Assembly: GCA_030674185.1 (NCBI GenBank)
Contig: CM060307.1
Span: 59,053,981-59,117,980, forward strand
Source: Monoplex corrugatus
Lineage: Eukaryota > Mollusca > Gastropoda > Littorinimorpha > Ranellidae
Reading direction: 5' to 3'
Length of the DNA: 64,000 bases
Positions 44,891 through 56,776 of this stretch are shown here, piece after piece. The notes under the pieces are model-generated. The model did no database searches. It saw nothing but the letters and a program-made list of their open reading frames with translations, and was not told the DNA's origin. The translations under genes were made by a program, and so were the position numbers. Each line of letters starts with the position of its first letter. Position 1 is the first letter of the stretch.

Positions 44891-45276
44891 TAACTTTTCA
44901 AAACACTATGATAGATCCCCATTTTCTAAACACTGACGGATCACTTTTTAAATGCTATGACTGATCATTTTTCCGTACACTATGACAGATCACTTTCCCA
45001 AACACGAGGATTACTCACCTTTTTAAACACTACGGTTGATCATTTTTCCGAACATTGTGATTAATCACTTTTTCCAAATACTAAGATTGATCAATTTTGC
45101 AAAATCCGATTGATCAATTTTCCAAAGACTATGCTTGGTCAATTTTCCAAACACTGTGGTTGATCATTTTACAAAAACTATGATTGATCACTTTCCGAAT
45201 AGTAGATTAATCACTTTTTCCAAACATTGTGATTGGTCAGTTTTCTGAACATTGTAATTGATCACTTTTCCAGACG
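44891..45276. repeat. Degenerate ~25-bp minisatellite with TGATCA
   Basis: The unit resembles ACTATGATTGATCACTTTTCC then AAAC, about 15 copies. Most keep the GATCA core. Confidence 0.85.
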
Positions 45277-45535
45277 GGATGAATAGAGACTACTGCTATG
45301 TCTGCATGAGAGAGACAGCCACAGACAACACTAAATCGCCACACAATTAATTACACAATTATTTCCATCAAATCCCGATTTCTAGAGGCACGCAATTATT
45401 TTCATCAAAATCCAATTTCTGCACTCGTCGCCATGAACGTCTCTGTCGATTCACACAACAAATGCCTATTATGTAGTTCGCAGGTGGGCGTGTGTTTTTT
45501 GTTTTCTGTTTTCGGCACAGTTCTGTAGAGTATCA
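45277..45535. other. Unassigned stretch
   Basis: Contains a diverged direct repeat of ACACAATTATTTCCATCAAA and ACGCAATTATTTTCATCAAA (45353 and 45391). Confidence 0.4.
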
Positions 45536-45740
45536 AAAATGAAGATACAAGATGGTTAAGCCATTGCAACAAACTCACTTTTCTCTTTGAAAAAAATGTT
45601 TTACAGAAAATTCAGTTTTTCTTTTCTCATGATCACTGTGACCTTTGAAGAAACATCAGATGAATACTTGACATGAAATGAGTACAGCTAGTATTTGATA
45701 AAGTGATGTTCACACACATTCCTGAAAAAGTGCTGATTTC
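45536..45740 (-). repeat. Dispersed repeat family B, copy 6 (reverse)
   Basis: On the - strand it reads GAAATCAGCACTTTTTCAGG, TGTGTGTGAACATCACTTTA, TTTCATGTCAAGTATTCATC, then AAGGTCACAGTGATCATGAG. It shares a GAAGATACAAGATGGTTAAG end with copy 4 (GAAGATGGGCAAGCC). Confidence 0.6.
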
Positions 45741-46885
45741 AGGCTTGATTTCCCTCTATTGATGACGGCGGTCTTGTCACCAAGACTTTCAGTCTGATGC
45801 ATTCAATTTTAGTAACAATGGTGTTTAGTTTCAGTTTCAGATCAAGATGACGTCTCCGCACTCGGAATAAATTTCATAAGCATTGAAGCCAGAGGTGCTA
45901 TGTGATTGATAAGATCGAAAATGATCATAGCATAAGCTGTAAGCCTTCACATAAGCTCTATGCGCCAGCAAGGTCTTGAGGCTTCAGTCTACAGTCAGTC
46001 TTAGACCTAAATTTAGTGAAGAACCATCCAGAAACAGCTGACAAAATCTTGGTAACACATTTTTGTCACATACACACACATAGACACACACCTACCTCCG
46101 TTCATACAAAACAATCTTCTTCTTCTTTAAGTTGGATAGTGCAGATAAAAGTTGTCCCATACCTCTGATCTGATTTTGTAGTGTGGAGTGAAGTGGTAGA
46201 AACCTTAACTTTTTTCAAGGTCATCATTTTATGAGCTGGTGGCTTTTCCTTCCCCATTTCTAACAGGATTAGGTACCCTGTGTATGTGAAAATATACATA
46301 TGTACGTGTGCGAGAAGGACATTAATGTACAAGCACAACGTCCATGACAAGTTTTATTTAATTTTAATGAAATTTGTATCAAATTATCACATGCGAAAGA
46401 GATTTTTCGAAGGAAAAAAAAAAACAAGAAAAAAAACAAGAACGACAACGAAAAATTCAAAGGAGAAATGATGAAGACTGGAATGTAGCTATAAATATTT
46501 TAGACAGTATGTGAATGTTGACCAGTTTTGAATATACAAATGTGCCAATATGTTTATAACTGGAAAATAAATAAATGTTAGGTATACTTGAACGATGAGT
46601 ATAAAAGAAAAAGACTAGACATCACCACACGGCAACATCGAACCTCAACAAGGCCAGCAGCGTAGATTTAATGATGAACGATGAAAATCAACACTGAAAG
46701 CAAAAAATCGAAAAAAGACCCAGCACAACTAACAAGCAGTGGAAGCCAGAACTACATTGTGTAAACACAGCAAGCATATAACCAACACCAAACTCAAGAT
46801 GAAATACCATAAACATTTTACCAACAGTGAAGAAACCCTAAAGAAACAAGAAGAAATGACCGCAAACAAAGCACCGAAGAATAGA
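45741..46885. other. Unassigned stretch
   Basis: AT-rich, no supported exon or repeat. Confidence 0.4.
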
Positions 46886-47030
46886 ATGAGAGACAGACAG
46901 ACAGACAGACACGACAAACAGAGACAAAGACATACAGAGACACAGAGAAAAAGAGAGAGCGCGCACGCGAGTGTGTGTGTGTGGGGGGGGGGGGGAGAAA
47001 GAGAGAGAAAGAACAAAAAAAAGACAAAGA
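46886..47030. repeat. Purine-rich (CAGA)/(GA) patch with G run
   Basis: GACAGACAGACA, GAGA-type runs and about 13 G at 46983-46995. Confidence 0.8.
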
Positions 47031-47144
47031 AATAGAATAATGCATGCATCATCTTTATCTAAGGCGAAAAATAAGGGCAAAGGTTCCCTTCCAACGACAC
47101 GTCTACGCTTATTGTATTCTACAGTGGAAAATTAATTCATCACC

Positions 47145-47262
47145 CAAACACACAATGACACACAAACAGGCACACGGACACACACAGAGCACACAGACAC
47201 AGACACAGACAGACACAGACACTCAGACACAGACACAGACACACAGACACACACACACCACA

Positions 47263-47321
<59 letters not shown>

Positions 47322-47395
47322 CCACATAGCAAACTAAATCGCACGAACACACACACCCACACACCACACACACCACACACACACACCCATACACA
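47145..47395. repeat. (CA)n with (CAGA) and (CACC) interruptions
   Basis: Alternating ACAGACAC and CACACCA blocks around a pure CA core. Confidence 0.9.
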
Positions 47396-47489
47396 CTAGT
47401 TCTAATAGCTTCTTTAATCTCCTACGTGTTTAGCAATCGTATGTTACTAAAAACTTTGCAGATCTTTTCTACAAAGAGCCTTTTTTATT

Positions 47490-47640
47490 TTTTTTTTTAT
47501 TTTGTTTTGTTTTGTTTTGTTTTGTTTCGTTTCGTTTCGTTTCGTTTCGTTTGTTTTGTTTTGTTTTGTTTTGTTTGTTTGCTTTGCTTTGATCTGCTCT
47601 GCTTTGCTTTGCTTTGCTTTACTTTGTTTTGTTTTGTTTG
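47490..47640. repeat. Pentanucleotide array (GTTTT)n-(CGTTT)n-(GTTTT)n-(GCTTT)n
   Basis: Four successive homogeneous blocks of one-base variants of the same 5-mer, including five CGTTT units and a GCTTT block. Confidence 0.92.
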
Positions 47641-47719
47641 TCCAGCGTACACAAAAGATAAGAAAAGAATAAATGCACAACAAACAACCCTGTCATTCCA
47701 TCACTCTATCTATCATTTT

Positions 47720-47806
47720 TCTGTAGGAAGCTAGTGGATAGGTTGAGGGAGTGAAAGGGTTAAGTTTTTGCAGCCGGTTGACAGACTGAGGGAGTCAAAG
47801 GGATAA
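47720..47806. repeat. Foldback repeat family A, copy 5 (right arms)
   Basis: GGAAGCTAGTGGATAGGTTG, GGGAGTGAAAGGGTTAAG, then TTTTTGCAGCCGGTTGACAG and GGAGTCAAAGGGATAA, matching the right half of copy 4 at 31168. Confidence 0.65.
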
Positions 47807-48275
47807 AAATACACAATATAAAGATACCAGGTCTCAAGATCGCAAAGATACACGATATAAAGATAAAAGGTTTTATGATCATGAAGTTACACAAACGAGA
47901 CAGTCTTGATGGAGGCAGACACAAGAAGATCATCCATAAGGAAGATTAGGAAAAGACAAGCAACATTTACAGGCCATTTTATGAGGAAATGGTCACAACA
48001 GGAAAGCTGGAGGGAAAGAGAACACCAGGTAGACCCAGGTAGAAGATACTGGACAGTCTTGCAGGGTGGCTGAGATCAGAGAGGGCGAAGATGTGCTTGA
48101 GGCGACAAGGGATAGATACATATGGAGGGCCATGACCGCCAACACCATGCGGCAGGGCACATATGATGATGATGAAGATACACGATGCAAAGGTACCAGC
48201 CGCTACGATCATAAAGATACACAATATAAAGATGATACGAAGACTTACAATCATAAAGATGCACGATATAAACAG
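47806..48275. repeat. ~40-bp minisatellite split by a LINE fragment
   Basis: Units like AAGATACACGATATAAAGAT, ACCAGGTCTCAAGATCGC occur at 47806-47896 and again at 48172-48270. Between them lies a LINE 3' end, so the array predates the insertion. Confidence 0.75.
47897..48171 (+). mobile_element. LINE group A 3' end inserted in a minisatellite
   Basis: It encodes, with frameshifts, TVLMEADTRR, KIRKRQATFTGHFMRK and EGKRTPGRPR-like segments and ends in CCATGCGGCAGGGCA then (GAT)n. Same family as 8.07 and 23.3 kb. Flanks ATGAAGTTACAC and ATGAAGATACAC are near-identical but also belong to the tandem array, so the duplication cannot be proved. Confidence 0.75.
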
Positions 48276-48469
48276 AGCGGTCTAAAGGCCAAAACGGTGC
48301 ACAGGTACTGCATAGGAAGGAGTTCCGTGGCGCTGACTTCTGCTTCTGGCGATCTCTGTTGAACAACAGCTGTTCTGCACTGCGGCCACTGTTGTCGCCA
48401 GCACGCTCTGATGCGGGACAGTGTTTTCGCAGTCGGTGCTGTTGATACCGCAGATGATAGTGTTGGCCT
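48276..48469. other. Unassigned stretch
   Basis: Nothing supported; it may belong to the LINE relic that follows. Confidence 0.3.
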
Positions 48470-48610
48470 TCAGAGTGGTTTTGTATGTCAGTTTCGTTGG
48501 GCAAGATACGTTCTCCATACGGAAGACAACCACTCCCAAAGACGATCATTTATGGAGAGCTGAAGCAAAGGCATCATGACCAGGGAAGACTGTTGTTCAA
48601 GAACACTCAG
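48470..48610 (+). mobile_element. LINE relic, terminal segment
   Basis: QFRWARYVLHTEDNH, then after a frameshift LPKTIIYGELKQRHHDQG, matches the RWAGHV.RMEDNR.PK...YGEL motif of LINE ORF ends, as at 59.2 kb. Confidence 0.6.
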
Positions 48611-50555
48611 TTGGATTACATCTTGAAAAATTGATCGCCAAATGTTAAAAAAATCATCAACAATGGTTAAACTTGTTTCTGACCATTGTCATCTGACTTA
48701 ACACATCGGACACCGTCAACTATGAAACGGGCTGCAGCCATTTACATTTGTTCTTTAGTCAGTTTCTTATCGCTTCTTTTTCCTTAAATAGCTAAAAGGG
48801 CGACATAAATCTTGGTGATGGTGTTGGTATTTTTTTTCTTGTCATTTTTTCTTTTGTTTTGTTTTTTGCTTTTGTAGGGGTTTGTGTGTGTGTGTTTTGT
48901 TTTTGTTTTTGTTTGTTTCTTGTTTGGTTTTGTTGTTGTTGTTGATGTTGTTGTTCATCACCTACAGCTGCCCTGCTGATTGTCTAAAAGTGAGTGGAGA
49001 CGAGTTTTATTTCTGTCAAAATATCATTACGCAGTAGGCTGCACTTCAATCGTGCAGACGAATTATCTAATCGTGCAAGCTTATACTGAAACTTCGATCG
49101 TGGTTCCAATCGCTGAAAAGTGTTAGAAAAGAACATTGGGTTTTATGAGAAACGTGTGGCTAGCTTCCTCTGCCAGAATGAGACTGGAATATTATTGACG
49201 GCGGAGTCATCATATGCGGACAGTTCCATAGGCACTAAAACTAAATCTGCCAGAAATAACCTGAAAGATTCTTTCAGACTTCCCAAAAGTTATATGTGAA
49301 GGTGAAAGAATGTGGGGACCTCAATTTATTCGGCTTTTGAAGCGAAAAAGGAGTGTGGGTTTACCAAGACATTAACGATGCGTCATTTCTCAAGCAACGG
49401 TGTGGACCCTCACTGCACACGAGTAAACAAGGTTTGCAGTCACTCTACGGTCGCTCACCATAGCACGATTTCCATTTCTGGCTTGCCCACTGGATTGTCT
49501 CCCGTAGGGCCGGAGAATCTTTAGGAGGGCAGAGTTCTCTCCTTCTTGTCACGTGAAGGGTTGACCTTTGATATGTCGTGACGTCTTTCCTGGTCTAAAG
49601 TCGATCACTTGTAAGTGGTATGTGGTGAAACATCGCACAGTGACGGACAAAACGGACAGACTGATGCATGGTCGATGAGTGTCATGTTCACTTTGTGCAT
49701 GATTCGAACCAGCTTGGGACGCGTTCCTTGTCTGATTTTCTTCTTTTGCTTCCAACATATTAAAAATGATTATGGTGAAACGAATAGTGACCGATGTCAG
49801 TCTGTCAGCCTACTTCTGTTTGCCTGTGTGTTCAGCTTACTTTGGAAGTATGAAAATGATGGTAAAGTCAAATGAAGAAAAGTTTCACAGTGGCGACGTG
49901 TTTTCTCCTGGAAGAGCAATTCCAGTTTCACATGAAAAAAATCCACTGACAAAAAACAAAAACAAACAAAAAAACGTGTGACATCGTATGCAAAATTTAT
50001 CCTGAAAACAAAAATCAGTTGATCTTAACTAATAGTTTGTCGACAAGTTTTCTGACAGCAATAAAATTACAAATAAAATTTCCTTGGCCATCATGTCCAG
50101 ACACGGACTCCACATCCAGGAAAAAAATGGGAGATTTCAAATTATCGCACGCTAATGGTGGCTGAAGTATGTCGATTTTGCTGACGCCAGCGAATGAGTG
50201 CACGTGTGTGTGTGTGTGTGTTACGTAGTAGTAGCAGTTATATCTTCAGCATCACAACTAGCCGCAGCAAGACAAAGGGTGTTTTAGCAAACACCATCTT
50301 ACGTTTCTGGTGTGTCACCACTTCTGGTTGTCATCATCAACCAGATTTTATGACTGAACAAATTCGGCCACTCGGACAGTATAGTGAGAGGTAATGGATC
50401 TCCTGATGCTGACGCCCAGAGCATCTGCAGGGCTGGCTCTGCCTTTGGACGATTGATTAAGAGGTTGTGGCAAGAACATAGCATCAGGATGGCCACTACG
50501 TTTGGTGTATGTAGAGCAATAGCCTTTAGCGCCCTGCCGCGCTGCTGCTAAATCT
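48611..50555. other. Unassigned 1.9-kb stretch
   Basis: T/G-rich at 48830-48950. A GCAGTAGGCTG repeat-tail motif lies near 49032. A frame of 70 codons at 49312-49524 has no recognisable domain and I do not call it. Confidence 0.4.
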
Positions 50556-50990
50556 GGACTATGGCACATTCAACAACTGAAATGGCCTCGCCAAAGATGT
50601 CCGCGCAAGATCTGTAACATCATGTGGCAAGATCGAGTATCTGAAGAAGCGTAATTTTAAAACAGACAGATTCTGCTGATCAAATGCCAGCTTGGTTGGA
50701 CAGGACATGTCCGTATGGAAGACAGTCGCACTCCAAAGATGATTTGAGTGAAGAGCAAGGATGTCGTGAGCAGCGAAAACCACTAGCGATAGATACAAGG
50801 ATGCTTTGAAGACCATGATCCGTAGCATTTACAAAAAGGAAAGCATTGCCCTTAACAGAGCAATCTGGCGACAGCAATGCACGAAACATTTCTACTGAAA
50901 CAAAGCCAAACTTATCAAATCTATTTTCATCCCGACACTAACAAATTCATGTCAGATCTGGACCCTGACCGAGCCCCTGGGAATAAAATT
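50556..50990 (+). mobile_element. LINE relic, C-terminal part of ORF
   Basis: RKICNIMWQDRVSEEA, then QLGWTGHVRMEDSRTPKM and a RYKDALKTMIRSIY segment appear in broken frames. This is the order WQDK...E / L.W.GHV.RM.D.R.PK / KD..K of group C-like ORF ends. At 50935-50980, FIPTLTNSCQIWTLTE resembles another LINE segment, out of order. Confidence 0.6.
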
Positions 50991-50999
50991 ACAATCTGT

Positions 51000-51100
51000 A
51001 TAGGGTGAGGAAATCAGTGGGTTAAGTTTTGTTTTTGCTTTGTTGACATGGTTGGCAACGCAGGATGCTGATGGACAGGGTGCAAGAGTTCAAGGGTTAT
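51000..51100. repeat. Foldback repeat family A, copy 6 (right arms)
   Basis: TAGGGTGAGGAAATCAGTGG and GTTAAGTTTTGTTTTTGCTT, then CAGGATGCTGATGGACAGGG and AAGGGTTAT. Very close to 31280-31360, including the GTTG.CA.GCAGGATGCTGATGG segment. Confidence 0.7.
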
Positions 51101-51660
51101 CAAGCGAATAACGAAGAAGTATGGGATTTGAAGCTAGAGACAGACCAAAACAAACAAACTTGGACTGATGGCGTGAAAGAGACCGTAACTTTATATTGCA
51201 TTTCACCTCTTCCAAACTACAAGCTCACTGTTGACCCTCAAACGTTTTTCACCCGCACACCTATCTATGGTGGTACAAATGGACAGTTAAAGAAAGAATA
51301 AGACTTACACCGACGTCTGGTCTTTCTCCTGTTGAATTATTAGACGTGCTGCCATGAATACATGATCAAAACTACAGGCGGCTTGTCTCCTTGACGACCT
51401 TTGTCACAAAGTTCATTGACAGAAAGGAACAAAAGGAACAGAAACGGACCGTCAAGTAGGCCTACTTGAAGTAGCTCTATCCGTCAGGGAAGAATAAAGT
51501 GAAGCTATAGACATTCTCACAAGGAACACTCAATCTAACTGGCAGTTCAAACAAAAATCATGTAAAGCATATATTAGATGTCATTGCCAGAGAAAGGTTG
51601 AGGGATTTGTGCACACGCATTATAACGTTCTCTTAGTGTGAAGACGTACACAGAAACACG
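51101..51660. other. Unassigned stretch with faint RT trace
   Basis: Around 51365-51430, DQNYRRLVSLTTFVTKFIDR resembles the NYR.ISL.....K..E segment of LINE reverse transcriptases, but nothing else supports an element. Confidence 0.35.
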
Positions 51661-51682
51661 CGCACGCATGCACGTACGCGCG

Positions 51683-51756
<74 letters not shown>

Positions 51757-51785
51757 CGCACGCACACACACACACGGACGCACAC
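51661..51785. repeat. (CA)n microsatellite with CGCA edges
   Basis: CA repeats with CACCACAC interruptions. Confidence 0.95.
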
Positions 51786-52017
51786 AATGTCTTACAATGG
51801 CAAATGGTCCACATCTTCCTTGATCCCAGATCTGTCTCTAGTCTACATTGGGTTGCTTGTAGCGTTACAATGAGGTACAAGTCGCGGTGGCCAGCGTATT
51901 TTTTATGTCTCAGGATTGACCTGAAACACTGGTCTTGTAAAGTGGAAGAGAAGATTTGCTGTTATGTAATAAGATTTATATTAGATAGACAAAGAAGATG
52001 GTGCATGCATTATGTTC

Positions 52018-52400
52018 TGTCTCTCCCTGTATCTCTCCGCCTTCTTCTTCTTCTTCTTCTTCTTCTTCTTTTCTTCTTCTTCTTCTTCTTCTTCTTCTTC
52101 TTCTTCTTCATGTTCATCATCTTCTTCTGTTTTCCTACTTATTCTGTTTTGTTTTCATTCATTTCTTTTTTCTTCTTCTGTTTTTCTTTTTCGTCTTCTT
52201 CTTCCGTCTCCTCCTCCTTTTCCTCCTCCTCCTTTTCTTCTTCTTCTTGTTTTTCAACTTATTCTGTTCTGTTTTCATTCACTTCTTTTTTCTTCTTCTG
52301 GTTTTCTTTTTCGTCGTCTTCTTCTTCTTCCTTCTCCTCCTCCTCTTCCTCCTCCTCCTCTTCTTCTTCTTCTTCTTTTTCTTCTGCTTCTTCAGTGTTG
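52018..52400. repeat. (CTT)n/(CCT)n polypyrimidine tract
   Basis: (TTC)n from 52042 then mixed TTC/TCC with a duplicated block: CAACTTATTCTGTTCTGTTT (52255) and CTACTTATTCTGTTTTGTTT (52135) are about 120 bp apart. Homopeptide frames across it are artefacts. Confidence 0.9.
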
Positions 52401-52959
52401 TCTTCAGTCATCTTTCTTCCTTATTTCTTTTGGGTTTCTTTTTTCCCTGTCAACTACTTCGGGTATCAGCTTTTGAATTTATCGTTGGTTGTACGCTTGC
52501 TGTGTTTAGATAATTTAGTCCTGACTTGGGTTGCTTTTGATTGTACTGAATCTTTCTTGATTAACTTTCTCTCTGTTGATGTTTTCCATGGCCCTGGTAA
52601 AAAAAAAAAAGTCTTGAGGTTATATTAACTTATGAGTTCTCTGTATTGCCGTATCAGTCTGTTATTAAAACAAACTTAGGCTATCTGTTATGCTCTATGA
52701 AGACCATCAAAACCAACATGAAAGGACACAACCTAGCCCCATAATGTCAAGTTTGACAGAAAAAAAAATCAATACTGCCCACGTAAAACCTACAAATACC
52801 CGCACAGCGGGCAAAGTCCACGTCCTCACCTTTCAACACAAAGCACTAACATCCATCCCCTACACCCGTCGTTTAGAATGCAAGAGAGGATGACAACTTG
52901 GGTTGAGGGTCGTTTGTCGAGCGGGCTTGAGTATACCCTAGCTCAACATCCTCTGTGTA
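52401..52959. other. Unassigned stretch
   Basis: Nothing supported. Confidence 0.4.
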
Positions 52960-52968
52960 TATGTGTGT

Positions 52969-53022
<54 letters not shown>

Positions 53023-53060
53023 GTGTGTGTGTATGTGTGTGTGTGTGTGTGTGGTGTGTG
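52960..53060. repeat. (GT)n microsatellite
   Basis: GT with TTG, TATG and GGTG interruptions. Confidence 0.95.
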
Positions 53061-53509
53061 CATGAGAGAGGAGGAGATTTTTTGGTTCAAGGGACGCACG
53101 TCCGGCTCCCCTCCTGTCTTTTCCCCAGTTTGCGTGTGCTCTTTGCCCTAGAAATTTGGTCGTTGTTAGTGATTGCTTTTGTGAGTGATGAGAGTGCACG
53201 TCTTTGCTTGATTTTTGAGTCAAGATTTGGCGCCTTATTACCGTCATTTTTCTTCTTCTTCTTCTTTAAATTATGTTGAAACTAATACAAACTTACAACA
53301 CAGGATCCCTATCTTTGCCAGACTACCAGAGCAGAACATCCACATACTATCATAACGGCAGAATTTCCCCAAGCTGCAGCCTTGAGACTGTAGCTCTAGT
53401 CAGTCAGGTCACCTATTCTTGATTAACTCAAGTGGCACAATGATAGAAACCTGCACAGAACAATCGCCATCATAATCCCTTCCCACCTGTTTCTCTCTCC
53501 TTTCTCCTC

Positions 53510-53559
<50 letters not shown>

Positions 53560-54700
53560 GTGTGTCTGTTTGTCTGTCTGTGTATGAGTACGAACTCATT
53601 TCTACGTGTTTATGTACGTGCGTGTCTTAACTATTTGTAAATGTGTGTATCCCGTGCGTGCGTGTGTGCGCGCATGTGCCTGTATGCTTACTCTGTGTCT
53701 ATATGGGTGAATGCGCGTACGTGTGCGTGCGCAAGCGTGCGTGCGTACTCTGCCATAGATGTGTGCATGCAGTATGTGTGGGTGTTGTGGTGTGTGTGAA
53801 CGTGTGCCCGCTACCTTTTTGTCGTACCTGCTTGGATCTGAAGCCTCGGCTTTGCAAACTTGTGATAATCAAATCGTATTCTCCCTCTCTGCCCAGATTT
53901 CATCCCAGTCATAATAGCGTCCGTCACGTCAAAGCGTTCGATCGTTATCCACCTGATTACCTTCGATCAGTTCGCCTGAAAAGCGTAATAGCTGCAGTGA
54001 AAGATGGGAGTTTCTCCCCGCAGTTATTCTCTTATGTTATTAGCCTAGGAAAAGAGGGAAGAAAATAGAAGAAAAAAGGAGGAGATTGAAAGAAAAAAAG
54101 ATATAAGATAGTCAAGGTATATTAGCATTTTATCTTTTTTTTTTTCATTGTGGAAGAATGACTGTTTTAATGTATTTGTAATACGTAATATTTATCATTA
54201 TTTGTCATTGACACTGTTTCCACAAATTTCTAACATGTTTACACCCTCCAAATGAAACCTTGACTTTCTAACAAAAAGTGAATGGCTGAATGTGTCTTCT
54301 TTCGTTATTGAAAGAAACAAAACAAAACTAAACAAAACAGACAAAAACCAGAGAACATAAACCTATACACTGACAAGAAACGGCAGCACAACTATATCAA
54401 AATTACAATTAAGCAGTTTTTTACGCCTACCAACCAAAATTTTGTTTGTTAACAAAATGTAATAAACAGTTTAAAAAGGTAATATACCCTAAAAGTAGTA
54501 AACGTTATCTAAGATGAATCAACAGAAGCCGATTCCTATCAGTTTACCAGTTTAGGCTACTGTGATCTGCTACATCAACTTTCACGGCCCAGATAAAAGT
54601 GATTCATATGTTAGGTCGAACCTTTGCTCCAGTTTTATGGCGAGCTTCAATCCATAACTTCTGGCAATTTTGTGTGCATTCATTTCAAACACACACACAG
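53061..54700. other. Unassigned 1.6-kb stretch
   Basis: It includes a (GT)n run at 53512-53558 and GT/GC-rich sequence to 53800. No exon supported; 54100-54560 is AT-rich. Confidence 0.4.
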
Positions 54701-54732
54701 ACACATACGCGCGCCACACACACACATATAAA

Positions 54733-54735
<3 letters not shown>

Positions 54736-54775
<40 letters not shown>

Positions 54776-54790
54776 ATATATATAGGCCTA
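54736..54790. repeat. (AT)n microsatellite
   Basis: TA dinucleotides with one AATATAATA break. Confidence 0.95.
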
Positions 54791-54959
54791 TATATAAACA
54801 CAAAAGAAAATTTACCCTCCGCTTGTACCGAAGGGTGACGTTAGGTGATGAGCATAGAGTGTATGTTGTGAAGAAGCTGACGGGAAGCCCAGTGAAGTCA
54901 GAGCCCAGAATACATAAAAAGCCATAAGAATCCAAAATAGGGTTATAAAACACAGTCTG

Positions 54960-55165
54960 GTTGTAATAACTTGACAGACATAACAATTAATGATGTGAAG
55001 ACGTTGTACATGGAATTAGCTGCCACTTCATCTATTCAGCGCCACCGTGGTCTTCCTCTGGCTTTGAAGCCCGAGCATCTGGTGTTGTAAGCTCTAAGGG
55101 TGGGTTGTTGACTTGGCATCCTGGTCAGGTGGCCAAACCACTTGATCCGCTTTGTGTGTTATAGT
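54960..55165 (-). mobile_element. LINE relic, C-terminal segment (reverse)
   Basis: On the - strand it reads RIKWFGHLTRMPSQQPTLRA, YNTRCSGFKARGRPRWR, a stop, then IDEVAANSMYNV. This is the W.GHL.RMP....R.Y......ARGRPR.RW.DEV signature of LINE ORF ends. No RT core remains. Confidence 0.7.
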
Positions 55166-55612
55166 AATGGTTGACAGGTGTTATTCCAACATCTGTCGAA
55201 TCTCATTTTCATGTCTTCCTCCTTCTCTGTCTTTGTCACTGTCTATCTGTCTTTTCGTCAATCTCTTTATGTCTCTCTCTCTTTTCTCTCAATCATGTCT
55301 CTTTTGATCTTGCCTGCTGCTGTTCTGAAACATCTCATCTCACAGGTTACAATCTTTTTTTCAAGGGGTTTTGTTTACAGTCCAGGTCTGACACTGATAC
55401 GCCAATGCGGGTATATAGAGGGTAATGTCAAGCATGGCTTTTGGCTCTGTAGGGATGCTTGGTGTTTTAGAAAAAAAAGTTGCATTTCCCTAATGGGCTT
55501 TTATGTTTCTGTCTATAGATATATTTCCATATTTCGTAAAATAAGAAAAGGAAATAGTAAGTGGGTGTAAGCAATTTTTTTTTACACAATGGGTGGAAGC
55601 CGAGAGGGGAAA
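55166..55612. other. Unassigned stretch
   Basis: Contains a CT-rich patch at 55210-55300; no gene supported. Confidence 0.35.
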
Positions 55613-55712
55613 AAAGAGAGAGACATAAAGAGTTTGACAAACAGAGAGCAAGACAGACAGACAGACCGACCGACAGACAGAGAGAGACAGAGGAAGAGGC
55701 AGACAGAAAAAG
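55613..55712. repeat. Purine-rich (GACA)/(GA) patch
   Basis: GAGAGACA and GACAGACAGACC-type repeats. Confidence 0.8.
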
Positions 55713-55920
55713 TTGTGTTATTATTGCTAGAGGAGAGGAACAAAATACTGAGTGTGTAGTTAGTGTCCGTCCAAGGCAAACAACACGATGTTGATTCAGC
55801 ATACGCTAGAAAATACATGATGTTTGATTGTTCCAACCAGCACAGCTGTGGACTTGGATAAACATTGTTAAATGACGTCTAAACATTTCTTCCAATTCGT
55901 TACAATTTAGCGCGTGTGCA

Positions 55921-55927
55921 TGCGTGA

Positions 55928-55984
<57 letters not shown>

Positions 55985-55985
55985 T
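55921..55985. repeat. (GT)n microsatellite
   Basis: GAGT then a pure GT run. Confidence 0.95.
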
Positions 55986-56667
55986 GTGACAGACACACAG
56001 ACAAGACGGAGACGGAGAGTAAGATGGTGATGATAGTGAAAGTATAGGAGACATGTGGGGTTGACTTTGTGGAAAACATTCACCAGTCTTGTTGACAGGC
56101 ATTGTATCTCTGGGATGGGTTGTCGGTAATTTTCTTTTCTTCCAGATGTGGTTTGGGAAAGAGTGATTGACAGCCCAATCCTATCAGCCGTTGACTTTTA
56201 AGGTCTTTTCACATGTTGTAGGCCCTACTTCCATTTCAGTGTCCCTTGTTTCACTGCTGATGGTATGAGCTCTCAGATCCCAACTGAGCTCTCGCATCCC
56301 AACTGGTGCATCTCAAGGACAAAATTCAGTTCAGTTCATATTGCTTATAGCCCAGCCGACTACTAAAGCCATATCAGGGCTAACACCACGTCAGAGAGAG
56401 AGAGAGGGAAAAAAAAACACGTTAAGATAAACAGACATTTTTTCTCTCAGATGTTAACCGACATCAGTCCCAATTATTTTTGATATTCTAAACTCTTTCT
56501 TTAACTCTAATAATGAAAGTCAGCTTGATCTTCCCAGAAAACCAATCCATTCACTGTACTGGGATTCCTTGTTTCAGTATTTTAATTTTCTGAATTAGGT
56601 TTCTTGGCCTGTTGACGCTTTGGGATAATGAAGACAGCGACGTGAAGTAGAGACAGCCTCAGTAAAG
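55986..56667. other. Unassigned stretch
   Basis: GAGCTCTCAGATCCCAACT and GAGCTCTCGCATCCCAACT form a short direct repeat at 56268-56302. No gene. Confidence 0.4.
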
Positions 56668-56776
56668 ATAACTCTTTCGCTCCCTCTGTCCACCAGCTTC
56701 CTGCAGAAAAAAAGGTGGATTGTGTAAAGGGGTGAAAGGAAGTTGATGGACAGGATGAGGAAGTGAAAGGGTTAAC
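56668..56776. repeat. Foldback repeat family A, copy 7
   Basis: AACTCTTTCGCTCCCTCTGT, CCACCAGCTTCCTGCAG on the left; AAGTTGATGGACAGGATGAG and GAAGTGAAAGGGTTAA on the right. Confidence 0.7.

Noticed and set aside
51804..52628. 274-codon frame with apparent hydrophobic segments
   Set aside because: Most of it is a (CTT)n/(CCT)n tract, so the hydrophobicity comes from TTC and CTT codons.
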